From NCBI GenBank assembly GCA_947508055.1, contig CANNRR010000016.1, positions 1-39,657 on the forward strand: a stretch of DNA of 39,657 nucleotides. Direction: 5' to 3'. The stretch comes from Burkholderiales bacterium. GTDB lineage: Bacteria; Pseudomonadota; Gammaproteobacteria; Burkholderiales; Burkholderiaceae_C. The notes under the pieces were generated by a model that did no database searches, had not been told where the DNA came from, and saw only the letters and a program-made list of their open reading frames with translations. Position numbers and translations under genes: made by a program. Shown here piece after piece: positions 1-9,990 of the stretch; position 1 is the stretch's first letter; each line of letters opens with the position of its first letter.

Positions 1-147
1 CCATGCGGCCAAATTGCACAGGCCAATGTGGCGCACTTTGCCAGAGCGAACCATATCATTCAGGGTGGAGAGCACTTCATCCAGAGGCGTAACAGGGTCA
101 TAACCGTGCAACTGGTACAGGTCGATATGGTCCAGTTGAAGACGCTT
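1..147 (-). pseudogene. Aldo/keto reductase fragment (internal part only, runs off window; 5' part missing)
   Basis: Reverse-strand translation [49 protein letters not shown] is typical of the AKR central region; it is cut abruptly where the phasin ORF starts. Confidence 0.75.
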
Positions 148-691
148 GAACAACATCATTGAACAATTCGCAGTCGCCAATCAAGCTAATGTGCAAGCCT
201 TTGAAGGCTTCTCCACCAAGGCTTTTTCCAGTGTAGAAAAGCTGGTTGAACTGAACATGGCAACCACCAAAGCCATCATGGGCGAATCATTCAGCCACGT
301 CAATGCACTGGCTTCTGTTAACGACGCACAGGAACTGATGGCTCTCCAAGCAGGCTTCGTCCAGCCTGTTGCTGAAAAGACCGCGGCCTACTTCAAGCAC
401 GTTCAGACCATCGCGGCCAACTCAGGTGCAGAATTCACCAAGGCAGTTGAAGCCAAGACCGCTGAAGCGCAAAAAACTTTCGATGAGGCCTTAGAAAAGA
501 TGGCAAAGAACGCTCCAGCTGGAACCGAAGGTGCTGTTGCCGCGTTCAAATCGGCTTTGTCCGCTGGTCAAAACGCAGTAGAAACTGCACAGGCTTCCGC
601 AAAGAAGGCTGCACAGACTGCCCAGGCAGCGTTCAACACCGCGTCTACTCAGGCAGTTGATGCCGTCAAAAAGGCAACTAGGGTAGCTTAA
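146..691 (+). CDS. Phasin family protein (PHA granule-associated)
   Basis: 181 aa; N-terminal [35 protein letters not shown] and [23 protein letters not shown]; Ala/Lys-rich C-terminus. Start is TTG at the junction with the AKR fragment. Confidence 0.85.
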   Translation: MNNIIEQFAVANQANVQAFEGFSTKAFSSVEKLVELNMATTKAIMGESFSHVNALASVNDAQELMALQAGFVQPVAEKTAAYFKHVQTIAANSGAEFTKAVEAKTAEAQKTFDEALEKMAKNAPAGTEGAVAAFKSALSAGQNAVETAQASAKKAAQTAQAAFNTASTQAVDAVKKATRVA

Positions 692-723
692 TACCTTGCT
701 GCCGAAAGGCAGCAGCCCTATAC

Positions 724-745
724 AACGGCACCCACGGGTGCCGTT
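724..745. terminator. Hairpin AACGGCACCC-AC-GGGTGCCGTT between convergent phasin and lipocalin genes
   Basis: Perfect 10-bp stem with T-tract (TTTGT) on + strand. Confidence 0.7.
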
Positions 746-761
746 TGTCATCAGTGTGCCG

Positions 762-1328
762 CTATTTCCCGTGCTTCGCCAATTCCAACCGCCCCAAGTC
801 AAACCCCTGCGCCTCCAACCGGACCAAAAGCGCATCGTAAGACTGGGGGCTTACGGTCGGTGTGCGTGAAAGTACCCATAAGTACTCCCGCTTGGGCTCG
901 CTCACGGCGACCAACTGATACCCATCATCAAGGTCGACGACCCAGTAGTTCCCCCAAACGAATGGCAACAAAGACAACCACGATGGCGCAAAACGCACCT
1001 GCAGTTTAGGAGAAGTGGCGACACCTGTCTGCCTGGCCTCACCAATAGCCTCCTCTATTTCGCCAGTGTCCCTTCGGCATCTGTTGATAACCTGCACGGA
1101 GCCGCCTACCTGAAGCTTGTATTCCGCCCGTGTCTCAGCGACGCATTTCTTTTGAAACCAGTTTGGATACTTGGCGATCTCGTACCAAGTACCCATGTAA
1201 CGCTGAACATCCAACGTCGGGATAGTGACAAGCGGACCAGATGACTGGGCCGCACTGCCCTCAGTTGTCTGCGCAGTCGCCACTGACCACCCAATGCAGG
1301 CAATGAGTGAAATTGCAGTGTATTTCAT
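762..1328 (-). CDS. blc: Lipocalin family protein (Blc-like)
   Basis: Signal-like N-terminus; VQRYMGTWYEIAKYPNWFQKKC (lipocalin GxWYEIA motif), NYWVVDLDDGYQLVAVSEPKREYLWVLSRTP. Confidence 0.85.
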   Translation of the reverse strand: MKYTAISLIACIGWSVATAQTTEGSAAQSSGPLVTIPTLDVQRYMGTWYEIAKYPNWFQKKCVAETRAEYKLQVGGSVQVINRCRRDTGEIEEAIGEARQTGVATSPKLQVRFAPSWLSLLPFVWGNYWVVDLDDGYQLVAVSEPKREYLWVLSRTPTVSPQSYDALLVRLEAQGFDLGRLELAKHGK

Positions 1329-1813
1329 GGTGTACCCCTGAGAACTTGCTTTAGTTCTTCCTTGTCAACAGTGCGCGCTGCGCCAAAACCGGAAACATGT
1401 CTGGCACTATCGACATTGATGATGACGAAACTAAAGTCACCGAGCTCTGTCATGTACTCAACGTCCGGATATCGTTTCAGGTAAGTGGCCTTGCAAGCAT
1501 GCCACTCAACACTCCCCCGCTCCGCCACGCTGGCATGCCCGTGAAGAGTGGCTCTTGGCAAATCGTGAACCGCATTTCCCGGCGTCTCTGCCACCATGAC
1601 AAGAAGTGACACTTGGCTTCTAGCCTGCAAGTAGCGCGTATGTGCTGCCAAGCCGCTGACGTGGATAACCAGGCAGAGCAACTGCCTCTCAACTGCGAAG
1701 GGGACCATTGATACAAATGGAGTGCCGTCGTCCTGGGTCGTCGCCAGTGCCGCAACCCGATTAGTTTCAAAAAGGTTGCGCAGTTCACGCGTGAGTCGAG
1801 GTTCGTGGGTCAT
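1325..1813 (-). CDS. Pyridoxamine 5'-phosphate oxidase/HugZ-like flavin-binding family protein
   Basis: RNLFETNRVAALATTQDDGTPFVSMVPFA..; start chosen at MTHEPRL rather than the longer ORF. Confidence 0.7.
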   Translation of the reverse strand: MTHEPRLTRELRNLFETNRVAALATTQDDGTPFVSMVPFAVERQLLCLVIHVSGLAAHTRYLQARSQVSLLVMVAETPGNAVHDLPRATLHGHASVAERGSVEWHACKATYLKRYPDVEYMTELGDFSFVIINVDSARHVSGFGAARTVDKEELKQVLRGTP

Positions 1814-1977
1814 AAATTCCTGCTGGCACTTGCACCTGTCGGTAAAACGATTGTGACCCGTGAAACGGCACATGCATCAAGACTTTATGCCGCGCAGGCC
1901 GAGGTCGCCAACCGAAGAAGTTGACCATCCTGTCAACAAAAGGAAAGCCCTGCGGTATTGGCACCGCGCCAACTTGA

Positions 1978-3054
1978 CTAGCTGGCCAGCGCCGGATAGT
2001 CGGTGTAACCCTTTTCACCCGGGGTGTAGAAGGTACTCATGTCCGGCGCACTGATTACAGCACCTGCCTTCATCCGCGCGACCAAATCGGGATTGGAAAT
2101 AAACGGCCGCCCAAATGCAATCAGGTCAGCCTCCTTCGCTTGCAAAGCCTTTTCTGCACTTTGAGTGTCGAAACCACCCACAGCGATGAACGTGCGGGCA
2201 AAAGCGGCACGAAGCTTCTTCTTGAACTCGGCCGGAACGGGCGGCGCGCCCATGGCGGAGTGATCGACTAGGTGCAGGTAGACCAACCCCATAGCTGACA
2301 ACTTCGTAGTCAGCGCCAAGAACTGCTCTTCGACACCGTCGAACGCTCCGGTGCCATTGAATACACCGTACGGAGAAATTCGAATGCCCACTTTGTCGGC
2401 GCCAATAGCATTTACGCAAGCCTCAGCCACTTCCAACGTGAAGCGATTGCGGGCCTGCGCGCTTGCGCCATAACCATCTGTGCGCTTGTTTACATTGGGG
2501 TTCAGGAACTGTTCCAACAGGTAGCCATTGGCGGCGTGAAGCTCAATGCCATCAAATCCTGCCTTGATGGCGAGCTTGGCTGCAGTCGCATATTCCTCGA
2601 CTGCCAAGGCGATGTCCGCCTCGGTCATGGCCGTAGGAACCGTGTACGGTTGTTGTCCCGATTTGTCTGTCCACATTTCACCTGGGCATACGTCCATACT
2701 AGGACCAACCACGCGAGCGCCTGCGGGAAGGTTGTCCTGATGACCCACACGACCCGTATGCATGAACTGCACAAATATTTTGCCGCCAGCTTTGTGCACC
2801 GCATCCGTGGTCAGGCGCCAGCCTTGAACTTGCTCTTCGTTGTAGAGGCCAGGAATTCGTGCGTAGCCAATTCCATTGGGCGAAGGTGAGGTTCCCTCAG
2901 TAACAATCAGACCAGCCGTGGCACGTTGCTCATAGTATTTGGCAACGAGAGTGCCGGGAGCGCTATTGTGTGTCGACCGACTACGGGTCATGGGAGCCAT
3001 GACAGTGCGATTGGCCAGGGAAATGCCGCCCAGGTTAAAGGTTTCAAATAACAT
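1978..3054 (-). CDS. nemA: Old yellow enzyme-family NADH:flavin oxidoreductase (alkene reductase)
   Basis: MLFETFNLGGISLANRTVMAPMTRSR..; GFDGIELHAANGYLLEQFLNPNVNKRTDGYG; GRPFISNPDL. Confidence 0.85.
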   Translation of the reverse strand: MLFETFNLGGISLANRTVMAPMTRSRSTHNSAPGTLVAKYYEQRATAGLIVTEGTSPSPNGIGYARIPGLYNEEQVQGWRLTTDAVHKAGGKIFVQFMHTGRVGHQDNLPAGARVVGPSMDVCPGEMWTDKSGQQPYTVPTAMTEADIALAVEEYATAAKLAIKAGFDGIELHAANGYLLEQFLNPNVNKRTDGYGASAQARNRFTLEVAEACVNAIGADKVGIRISPYGVFNGTGAFDGVEEQFLALTTKLSAMGLVYLHLVDHSAMGAPPVPAEFKKKLRAAFARTFIAVGGFDTQSAEKALQAKEADLIAFGRPFISNPDLVARMKAGAVISAPDMSTFYTPGEKGYTDYPALAS

Positions 3055-3183
3055 CGGTTGTCCTAAGAGTGGATTGGGTTGCCTGGTGAAAACGCCCAAT
3101 CATAGGGTGTTCAAACACTGGCCAACTTTAGGCTAGATAAGTGCGATGGGTACTTATTCAAGCCTAGCGACTAGGGATATGGA

Positions 3184-3429
3184 TTATTTCCACTTTAAAA
3201 ATACCCAAACAGTCAGCGCCGCTCCAATAGTCAAAAACATCCAAGTCTCTGACACGACGTAGGGATACAACATGAGCACTACGCCAGCAATGGTCATCTC
3301 AGTTCGGGACGATTTCCTGCCGTGCCTGTAGGTAACATAGCCGATGATGCCAAAGATGATGGAGCCGAATATGTTGAGCGGACTGGGTAAGGTCAACCCC
3401 ATGGACTCGAGTGCTTTGATTTCATTCAT
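3184..3429 (-). CDS. Small hydrophobic membrane protein, unknown function
   Basis: 81 aa with two hydrophobic segments (IFGSIIFGIIGYVTYR; ETWMFLTIGAALTVWVFL). Confidence 0.55.
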   Translation of the reverse strand: MNEIKALESMGLTLPSPLNIFGSIIFGIIGYVTYRHGRKSSRTEMTIAGVVLMLYPYVVSETWMFLTIGAALTVWVFLKWK

Positions 3430-3502
3430 GCAACATGTTACCTTCGCTTGAATTCACGGTCTTTGCCCACAGGGATTAGCTACCCCCTGCTGACGATTCC
3501 CG

Positions 3503-3534
3503 TTTACAGGTAACTTTGGTTGGCCTAACAGGGG
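3503..3534 (+). repeat. Copy A of a 22-bp-phased CAGGGAA-type repeat
   Basis: tttaCAGGTAActttggttggcctaaCAGGGGc; units at 3507 and 3529 (22 bp apart); the 3512-3534 segment matches 16496-16518 at about 19/23 positions. Confidence 0.5.
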
Positions 3535-3537
3535 CGG

Positions 3538-6114
3538 TCACCCGTTTGACGTCGCAGGTTTTATTGGGGAGGCAGACGACTTCAATGAGGTGTTCTTGCG
3601 ACCCATGGTCTTGTCGCACAACCGGGCAAACGTTTTTGCTTTGGAGTCAAGCACCGATCTGGCCTGGTGCAGCGCACGGCATCTCCACCCCGCGCCAGCC
3701 GCGGCGCCTGCCAGTAAAACCAGTGAGTACGCCCCAGAAAGCAGAGACCAAAGCCCCAGCAGTAGTGTGCCTCCCACGGCCAACCTGCGCGGTGAACACC
3801 AGATTGCATTGACGCGGTCGATCGCATCCACCGCATCGACCTGCGCCTGCAAGGCCATGCTGGCGCTCATCAAACTGTCAAGCGAAGACCTGACTTTCGC
3901 GGCGTCCTCCTGGGCGGGGGCCAGGCGGATGACCCGGAACCCAGCGGTCTGCAAGTCCTCCAGCGCTTCGCGCAGCTGCAAACGTGCTCCCGGGGTGCGC
4001 AGTCCGGCACGCAACAGATCGACAACGCTCTGCATTTCCCGCAAGAGTGATCCAGAACCATCCTCGCCGGCTGCTACGCCCTGGTGCTGCGCGGAGGACA
4101 TTCTTTCCTTCTCACGTGCCATGTCTTCCAACGCCAGCGGCAGCAACAACTGCGCCACGATCACGCCGACGGCATCGAGTTCATGCAATGACCCCAGGGC
4201 GAAAAACCACGGGCAGACATCACCGCTGGCCGCTACTGACGCAACGAGATTCGATCGAACCATGGACACAAATGCCGGCAAACATACCGCCAGCAAGACA
4301 TGCCCATGCAAACGTTCCATGGGCGGATGGTTCATGCGCGCCGACTGCAGATACAAAGCGTAGTGCACGTCGACCACAACCTGACTGCTGCCGAACCAGG
4401 TCTTGGGTTCGCGGCGCCAGCGATCTTCAGCATCACGCCCCTTTTCCCACAAGCTGGCGAAACGCTCCAGACCCTGGAGCCACTGCTGGCGGAAAGTAGA
4501 GACTTCGTTGCGTCCCGCTAGCGCCAACGCCTCCAGCACGCCTTCGCCGTGCAAGGAGTGCAGCCAAGCCATTGAAGTACGGTCCCCGTTGGATGCCTTG
4601 CGCGCGGCAATCAGCAAAGACTCCCTACTCACAGGCAGTCCTTTCCATACCGCGGGGATATCGGGCACCGCCGCCAGCACAAACTTCAGCAGCCGCCAGT
4701 CATCGGAGACTCCCCGGACATCCGCAATGTCTTGCAACCTGCGCAACAGGTTGTGGTCGTGGAGTTGCTCTTCTAGCCAGTTCGAAACGGTACCGCGCGC
4801 CAGATCCTTGGCACCGATGTCCCAATGCTTGACGAGGGTCGCAGCCAGTTCCACTGCAGTGGTGCATTGAGAATCCGCGATACGGTAGGGACGCAGCGCC
4901 GCGTTAACCGCCCCTTCCTGCGGCTCGACCAGTGTCGGGTCTCCGGCGAGCCAGCGTTGCACTTCCGGCCAGCTCCAGCGCACGTGGGGGTCACGCATCA
5001 GCAGGCCACGGCACAGCTTGCGCAGCTCACCATGAAACACAGGTCTGACGTCCACGGGCTTGGTCGCAAGCTGGTGGTTGACGATCTGCTCGTTCAGGTC
5101 CTCAAAGGGATGGCGGCCCACCGCAGCCTCCAGAACGATCATACCAAGCGACCACCAGTCGGCACGCTCGTCGATGACTCCAGTCAATGCCTCCGGAGCG
5201 GCATAGCGGGTCGTACGCGCGCCGCCCGTGAAGTGTTGCGTGCCCATGCGTACCGAGGCAATGCCGAAGTCGGTGAGCACCAGCGACAAAGGTGTCATCG
5301 TTCTCACAAGCACGTTTTCCGGTTTGAGGTCCCGGTGAAGGATATTCATGGACTGCACCCGGGCCAGTGCCTGTCCGATTTCAGAGACGATCTCATAGAT
5401 GCGGTCCACCGAAACCAGCCCGGCCTCGAGCAACTGTCGCAGACTGCCCTGTGCCAGGTACTCCATTACCTCGAAGCGAATGCCGCCCACGACGCCGGCC
5501 TCTACGATACGAATCACATGCGGATCATTGGCTTGCTGAAGCTTGGCCAGCAGATTCTCATCGCCCTGCAAGCCTTGGCGGTAAAGCTTGACGATCCAAT
5601 CCACATTGTCGTTCTGTCCCCGTACGCGCAATAGGTCCGCCTCGGCTCCGGCGGTGGGCAAAAGTTCCAGAGCCAAATAGCGTTGGCGCAGCGCAGTAGG
5701 CAGACGCAGTTGCAGCTCCACCGCGCTGCTATGCCCGTCCGCGCCAGTCAGCTCGGTACTAAAGGGGCGATTGCAGTACAGACAACGCGCCGTGCCAGGC
5801 GGATTGGGTTGCGCACAGTCCGGGTGACCGCACACCTTCTGACCACCACCCTCAGTGACTTCAGCAGACAGAATCAGCGAGGAATCATCCTCCGCTGGTA
5901 ATGGCTGGGGTGCTGGCGCTGCTGTTGATGCGTGAGCAGAGGCAGAGGCTGAGGTAAAAGCCGGACCAGGAACCTGAACTGGTGCCGGCCGCTCGTGCGG
6001 AATCTTCATGCTGAAGTCCACCCCCATCAGGGAGGAGCCACACCCACATCGCGACGCAGTCGCCGCGTTCTCACTTTCGCACACCGGGCAGATGCGGATG
6101 TAGTTCTCGCTCAT
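3538..6114 (-). CDS. Serine/threonine protein kinase with N-terminal zinc ribbons and C-terminal hydrophobic hairpin
   Basis: CPVCESENAATASRCGCG and CARCLYC-type Zn ribbons; HRDLKPENVLV, DFGIA, APE motifs; C-terminal GGTLLLGLWSLLSGAYSLVLLAGAAAGAGW. Confidence 0.85.
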   Translation of the reverse strand: MSENYIRICPVCESENAATASRCGCGSSLMGVDFSMKIPHERPAPVQVPGPAFTSASASAHASTAAPAPQPLPAEDDSSLILSAEVTEGGGQKVCGHPDCAQPNPPGTARCLYCNRPFSTELTGADGHSSAVELQLRLPTALRQRYLALELLPTAGAEADLLRVRGQNDNVDWIVKLYRQGLQGDENLLAKLQQANDPHVIRIVEAGVVGGIRFEVMEYLAQGSLRQLLEAGLVSVDRIYEIVSEIGQALARVQSMNILHRDLKPENVLVRTMTPLSLVLTDFGIASVRMGTQHFTGGARTTRYAAPEALTGVIDERADWWSLGMIVLEAAVGRHPFEDLNEQIVNHQLATKPVDVRPVFHGELRKLCRGLLMRDPHVRWSWPEVQRWLAGDPTLVEPQEGAVNAALRPYRIADSQCTTAVELAATLVKHWDIGAKDLARGTVSNWLEEQLHDHNLLRRLQDIADVRGVSDDWRLLKFVLAAVPDIPAVWKGLPVSRESLLIAARKASNGDRTSMAWLHSLHGEGVLEALALAGRNEVSTFRQQWLQGLERFASLWEKGRDAEDRWRREPKTWFGSSQVVVDVHYALYLQSARMNHPPMERLHGHVLLAVCLPAFVSMVRSNLVASVAASGDVCPWFFALGSLHELDAVGVIVAQLLLPLALEDMAREKERMSSAQHQGVAAGEDGSGSLLREMQSVVDLLRAGLRTPGARLQLREALEDLQTAGFRVIRLAPAQEDAAKVRSSLDSLMSASMALQAQVDAVDAIDRVNAIWCSPRRLAVGGTLLLGLWSLLSGAYSLVLLAGAAAGAGWRCRALHQARSVLDSKAKTFARLCDKTMGRKNTSLKSSASPIKPATSNG

Positions 6115-6115
6115 G

Positions 6116-6787
6116 CTAACGCCGCCACGAAACGTCCTGCAGGCTCAATCCCCGGCTACTGCACAGGGCCTCAACCTTTTCCATATCCCCACGGGCAGGA
6201 ATGCCGATCATCCAGATCTTGCCGTGCTCAACTGCCACCTGCATCTTCTTGTCGGTGTCTGCCAGTGGTTTGCTGACGAATTCATCAAAACGCTGGTGAC
6301 CCAGATTGCTCAACGGTAACAGCAACTGGTTGGATGAGCCGCGCCAGACTGCGACCGGCTCCTGACTTTCAATAAAGGGCTCCGAAATCACAGCATCCAG
6401 CAAAGCAAGGATCGCAGCGTGCTTGTTGTGCAAAGTTTTCAGCGGATAGCCAGAATAGCAAAGGATGTCGAAATCGAGCTTATCTACACGTCGCCATTCA
6501 CGCAGGCCCCGTAATAGAACGGTCAGCGCCTGCGCCTGATCGAACGGCTCACCACCGCTGATCGTCACCCCGTCAAACCCGCTCGCCCCTACCTGCCTGC
6601 ACCACGACAGCAGATCGTCAATGTCAACCTTCTTACGCGGGTCCGCCCTCCAGGTGTCCATGGATATGCACCCCTTGCAGCCGATGCTGCAACCCTGTAC
6701 CCACAGGCCAATGCGACGCCCGGGCCCAAGCACGGTGACGGGAAAGTGGGCCTTGTTAACCTCCAGAAACGTGGGGCGAGATTTCAC
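6116..6787 (-). CDS. Radical SAM 4Fe-4S single-cluster protein (NrdG/activase-like minimal fold)
   Basis: GRRIGLWVQGCSIGCKGC (CxxxCxxC), GVTISGGEPFDQ; GTG start at 6787 overlaps the TGA of the upstream AAA+ gene. Confidence 0.8.
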   Translation of the reverse strand: MKSRPTFLEVNKAHFPVTVLGPGRRIGLWVQGCSIGCKGCISMDTWRADPRKKVDIDDLLSWCRQVGASGFDGVTISGGEPFDQAQALTVLLRGLREWRRVDKLDFDILCYSGYPLKTLHNKHAAILALLDAVISEPFIESQEPVAVWRGSSNQLLLPLSNLGHQRFDEFVSKPLADTDKKMQVAVEHGKIWMIGIPARGDMEKVEALCSSRGLSLQDVSWRR

Positions 6788-8637
6788 TGCAGACTTACTG
6801 ATACGATGCCGTCCGCATCCAGAACGATATCGGTCACCTCCAGTGTTTCCCGCCCGTTCAAGGGAAAGAGAAAAAGAGCACGGCTCAAAGGATTGATGAA
6901 CGCCGACTCCAGACAATTACCGATACCCCGCCCGCCATTGGACATATCCCGTGTGCACTCCAGCAGAAGCTTGCTGCGCATCGCATCCGGAATGACCATC
7001 TGCACCCGGTGCTCTTCGCTTACCCGGGCAACCACATTAGCCAACATGCCGTCCATGATCTGGGCTGCGATGGCTTCTGCTATGAATCCAAATACCACGA
7101 TGTTGTCGCCCAGACGATTAAGAATCTCCGGCCGGGAGATGCGAAACTTGAAGTAATCCTGGATGGCACCTTTAACCCGCGTCTCCACCACCTCCTGCGA
7201 ATCCGTGGGATGCACGTTCTGGACCCGGCGCCCGCTTTCGTCTTCCACATAGATGCCCAGGTTGGAGGTGAAGATGATGATGGATTCGGTGAAATACGTG
7301 GTGTCGCCTCTGCCATCTGTCAGCCGCCCGTCTTCAAGGATCTGCAGGAACTTATCAAGGATGCGCGGGTGCGCCTTCTCAATTTCATCAAACAGGATGA
7401 CGCTAAAGGGCTTGGCGCGCACGGCGTTAGTCAGCTCACCGCCCGCGTCGTAACCGACGTAGCCAGGTGGTGCACCCAGCAGCCGGGCGCCGGCATGCTC
7501 TTCAGCAAACTCGCTCATATCAAAGCGAATATAGGCGCGCTCGTCCCCGAACACCAGCTGAGTCAATGTCTTGGCCAGCTCGGTTTTACCAACACCGGTC
7601 GGGCCCGCAAAGAACAGCACCCCGCGCGGGCGGCTGCCGCGACCGCGTGCCTGCGCACCGGTCAAGCCCATCACTGAGCGCATCAGAATGTCTATGGTCT
7701 TAGAGATGGCACGGTGCTGCCCGCGAACGCGGCCTTCGATGAACTTCTGGGCAGTCGCAATCTTCTCGCGCAGGTAGTGCTGCTTCCAAGGGTTTTCTGT
7801 GACACCCACTTTGAAGCACTGAACCGCCTCGTCCACGTTGCGCAGGGCGATGGACTGGCGTTCTGCGATGCGGGCGATGTCGTTCATGGCGGACAGATTC
7901 AGCCCATCCGTCATGTCGGCAAATGAGGTCTTGAACCTCACCTGCGCATCCGGTGTGGACTGTGCAAATCCGTCAAAGAGATCGGCAAGCAAGCCGGCCG
8001 CCATCTGACGGGTCTGGTAGTCGGGCGGCCCGATGATCAGACTCGCCACCCGTGCACTGTCCAGCGTCAGCCATGACGGGAGGTCCTGTGCCCGGTTGAC
8101 CAGCCACACCACCGGATTGAAAAGCGGCTTGCCAACTACAGTATCCGGCACATCACTGCGAATCAAGGTCGGAGTCGCCAGCAGCGAGAGCCTTTGCGCA
8201 GCGAGGAAAAAGCGGTGTTCTGTCGCATCGAGATGGTCTGCCTGTCGCGCCAGTCGCGAGGCAAAGTCGATGACCAGCGCACACCGTGCTTCCCGCTGCG
8301 AGCCCACTGCCTTCATGATGTCAGTCAGTGTTTCCAGACTGGCAGCCATGGAGCCACCCTGCAGCTTCAAGTCAAAAAGCCGCGTAGCCAACTCCACAAC
8401 ACCCGGCTCGTTCGGATAGGGCCGGATACCGTCGATTGGGTCATACACCAACAGCAACTGGTATCCCTGAGCACTCAGAGATGTCCACAGACTGCGGATC
8501 AAGGGGGCCAGCGTGAGTGTTTGACCGTCTTTGAGCGGCGTGAGGAAACTGTCGCGGATGTTGCCGGACACCAAAAACTGAGAGCGAATCGGCAATTGGC
8601 GCTCCAGGTCCTGTATCCAGCGGGGTGTCCATTCCAT
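6784..8637 (-). CDS. AAA+ ATPase with ClpB/ClpA D2-like C-terminal module and divergent N-terminal domain
   Basis: GPTGVGKTELAKTL, GAPPGYVGYDAGGELT (pore-loop-like), VILFDEIEKAHPRILDKFLQILEDGRLTDGRG, FTSNLG; N-terminal about 300 aa lacks a Walker A. Confidence 0.85.
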   Translation of the reverse strand: MEWTPRWIQDLERQLPIRSQFLVSGNIRDSFLTPLKDGQTLTLAPLIRSLWTSLSAQGYQLLLVYDPIDGIRPYPNEPGVVELATRLFDLKLQGGSMAASLETLTDIMKAVGSQREARCALVIDFASRLARQADHLDATEHRFFLAAQRLSLLATPTLIRSDVPDTVVGKPLFNPVVWLVNRAQDLPSWLTLDSARVASLIIGPPDYQTRQMAAGLLADLFDGFAQSTPDAQVRFKTSFADMTDGLNLSAMNDIARIAERQSIALRNVDEAVQCFKVGVTENPWKQHYLREKIATAQKFIEGRVRGQHRAISKTIDILMRSVMGLTGAQARGRGSRPRGVLFFAGPTGVGKTELAKTLTQLVFGDERAYIRFDMSEFAEEHAGARLLGAPPGYVGYDAGGELTNAVRAKPFSVILFDEIEKAHPRILDKFLQILEDGRLTDGRGDTTYFTESIIIFTSNLGIYVEDESGRRVQNVHPTDSQEVVETRVKGAIQDYFKFRISRPEILNRLGDNIVVFGFIAEAIAAQIMDGMLANVVARVSEEHRVQMVIPDAMRSKLLLECTRDMSNGGRGIGNCLESAFINPLSRALFLFPLNGRETLEVTDIVLDADGIVSVSLQ

Positions 8638-8667
8638 GCAATTGCTCCCGAGTTTTTGGGGACGCTG

Positions 8668-9990
8668 TCAGCGCTTGATTTTCAGCAGTTTAGGGGCGAC
8701 TGAGCGTTGTTCTTGCAGTACCTCTGCCGGCAGCGTAGAAGCGTCCACCACTTGCACAGGCAATTCCCCTGCACCGAGCAGACGTTTCACATCCAGCGTA
8801 AGGCCCCGCGCTTTCAGCGTCTCCAGCATTTTGGGAAACTCGGAGCACCAGCGGTCTTCGGCAAAAGCGTCTACCCGCCTTCGCTCTGCGCTCTCAACTG
8901 CTCCGCGCGCACGGACCACATTGAAATTGAGTGTCTGGTCTTGCACACCCGCGCGCATGCGCACGAAGTACTCGCCCCAGCCGTGTCGCTGGAAGTGCGC
9001 GACTCCACCCTCAATGAAGAACGTACTCTCAACCCCGTCCACCTCGTAGCCCAGATCACGCAGCGATTGCTCCAGCACCTGCGCTGCCGCCTCTTCCTGC
9101 AGCTGCATTCTTCGTGCTTCGATTGTTGTCAGAGCGGTCCGTGCCAGCTCATGGGCAGGTGCATCCATCATGCGTTCACCGGCTATGACGTCCTCCAACA
9201 ACTGCGCTAGTTCCTTCGGTGCATCTTCGGCCATGGCGGCAAAAAGTCTGAGGGCCTCTTCCACATCGGCGCGCTCGTTTGCGCGCGCCTCGCACAGCCT
9301 TTGGACCTGGAGGCGCAACTCCATAGCGAGAACTTCCGCCCGCACCAGATCCGGCGCCAGAACAATGGATTTTGCCAGATGGTCCAGTTCCACAGGAACA
9401 GTTTCGTCCAGGCCCAACTCCAGTCGTGCCAGAATGCGTTTCACCACTTGTCTCGCGGCATCAGCCTGCTGATGATCTAGCTGTGCCTGCATCGCACGGT
9501 GCATCATGTAAACGTGCAAAGCTTCTTCTACCGGTACGACCTCATTGGAGTCCTGATCGACAGGCATCTCTTGCAAAGTAATGTTGTGTTGGCGAATAAA
9601 GTCCTGAATGCGGACTGCCTCCGCTTCAACTGCTTCGATATGCCGGCGCCACCCGTCCGTCAACCGGTCCACAGGAGTCGGCATCCCTGCTGGAAGCCCG
9701 CCAACAAAATGGACACCAGCCGCATCTTCCACGCCGCCCAGCAGTCCGCGAAGTCGCTCCAGCCGCGCTTCAGACCGCAGCGCCCGGTTTCGCAAGACCT
9801 TACGTTCGTCAATGCGTGCCTGTTGCGACGCATCTCTTGCCTGGGAGAGGGCATCGGCACGCCTTTTGATCTCGGCAAATACGTCCTGGTACTCGCGCCC
9901 CATCTGGTGGGCTTCGCGCAGGGCGAGCGCAGCCAACGCGATCGCACCCAACGGTGCAAAAGAAAATGCTGCTGTAGCCGGCCCGCTCAT
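8668..9990 (-). CDS. Coiled-coil protein with N-terminal hydrophobic segment, unknown function
   Basis: 440 aa; FAPLGAIALAALALREAHQMGREY then long charged heptad-rich region; co-oriented with the AAA+/rSAM/STK genes. Confidence 0.7.
   Translation of the reverse strand: MSGPATAAFSFAPLGAIALAALALREAHQMGREYQDVFAEIKRRADALSQARDASQQARIDERKVLRNRALRSEARLERLRGLLGGVEDAAGVHFVGGLPAGMPTPVDRLTDGWRRHIEAVEAEAVRIQDFIRQHNITLQEMPVDQDSNEVVPVEEALHVYMMHRAMQAQLDHQQADAARQVVKRILARLELGLDETVPVELDHLAKSIVLAPDLVRAEVLAMELRLQVQRLCEARANERADVEEALRLFAAMAEDAPKELAQLLEDVIAGERMMDAPAHELARTALTTIEARRMQLQEEAAAQVLEQSLRDLGYEVDGVESTFFIEGGVAHFQRHGWGEYFVRMRAGVQDQTLNFNVVRARGAVESAERRRVDAFAEDRWCSEFPKMLETLKARGLTLDVKRLLGAGELPVQVVDASTLPAEVLQEQRSVAPKLLKIKR

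Noticed and set aside
3590-5634. Long plus-strand ORFs (e.g. 257 aa, 269 aa) across the kinase gene
   Set aside because: Antisense shadow ORFs of a high-GC coding gene; no recognisable motifs, low-complexity composition.
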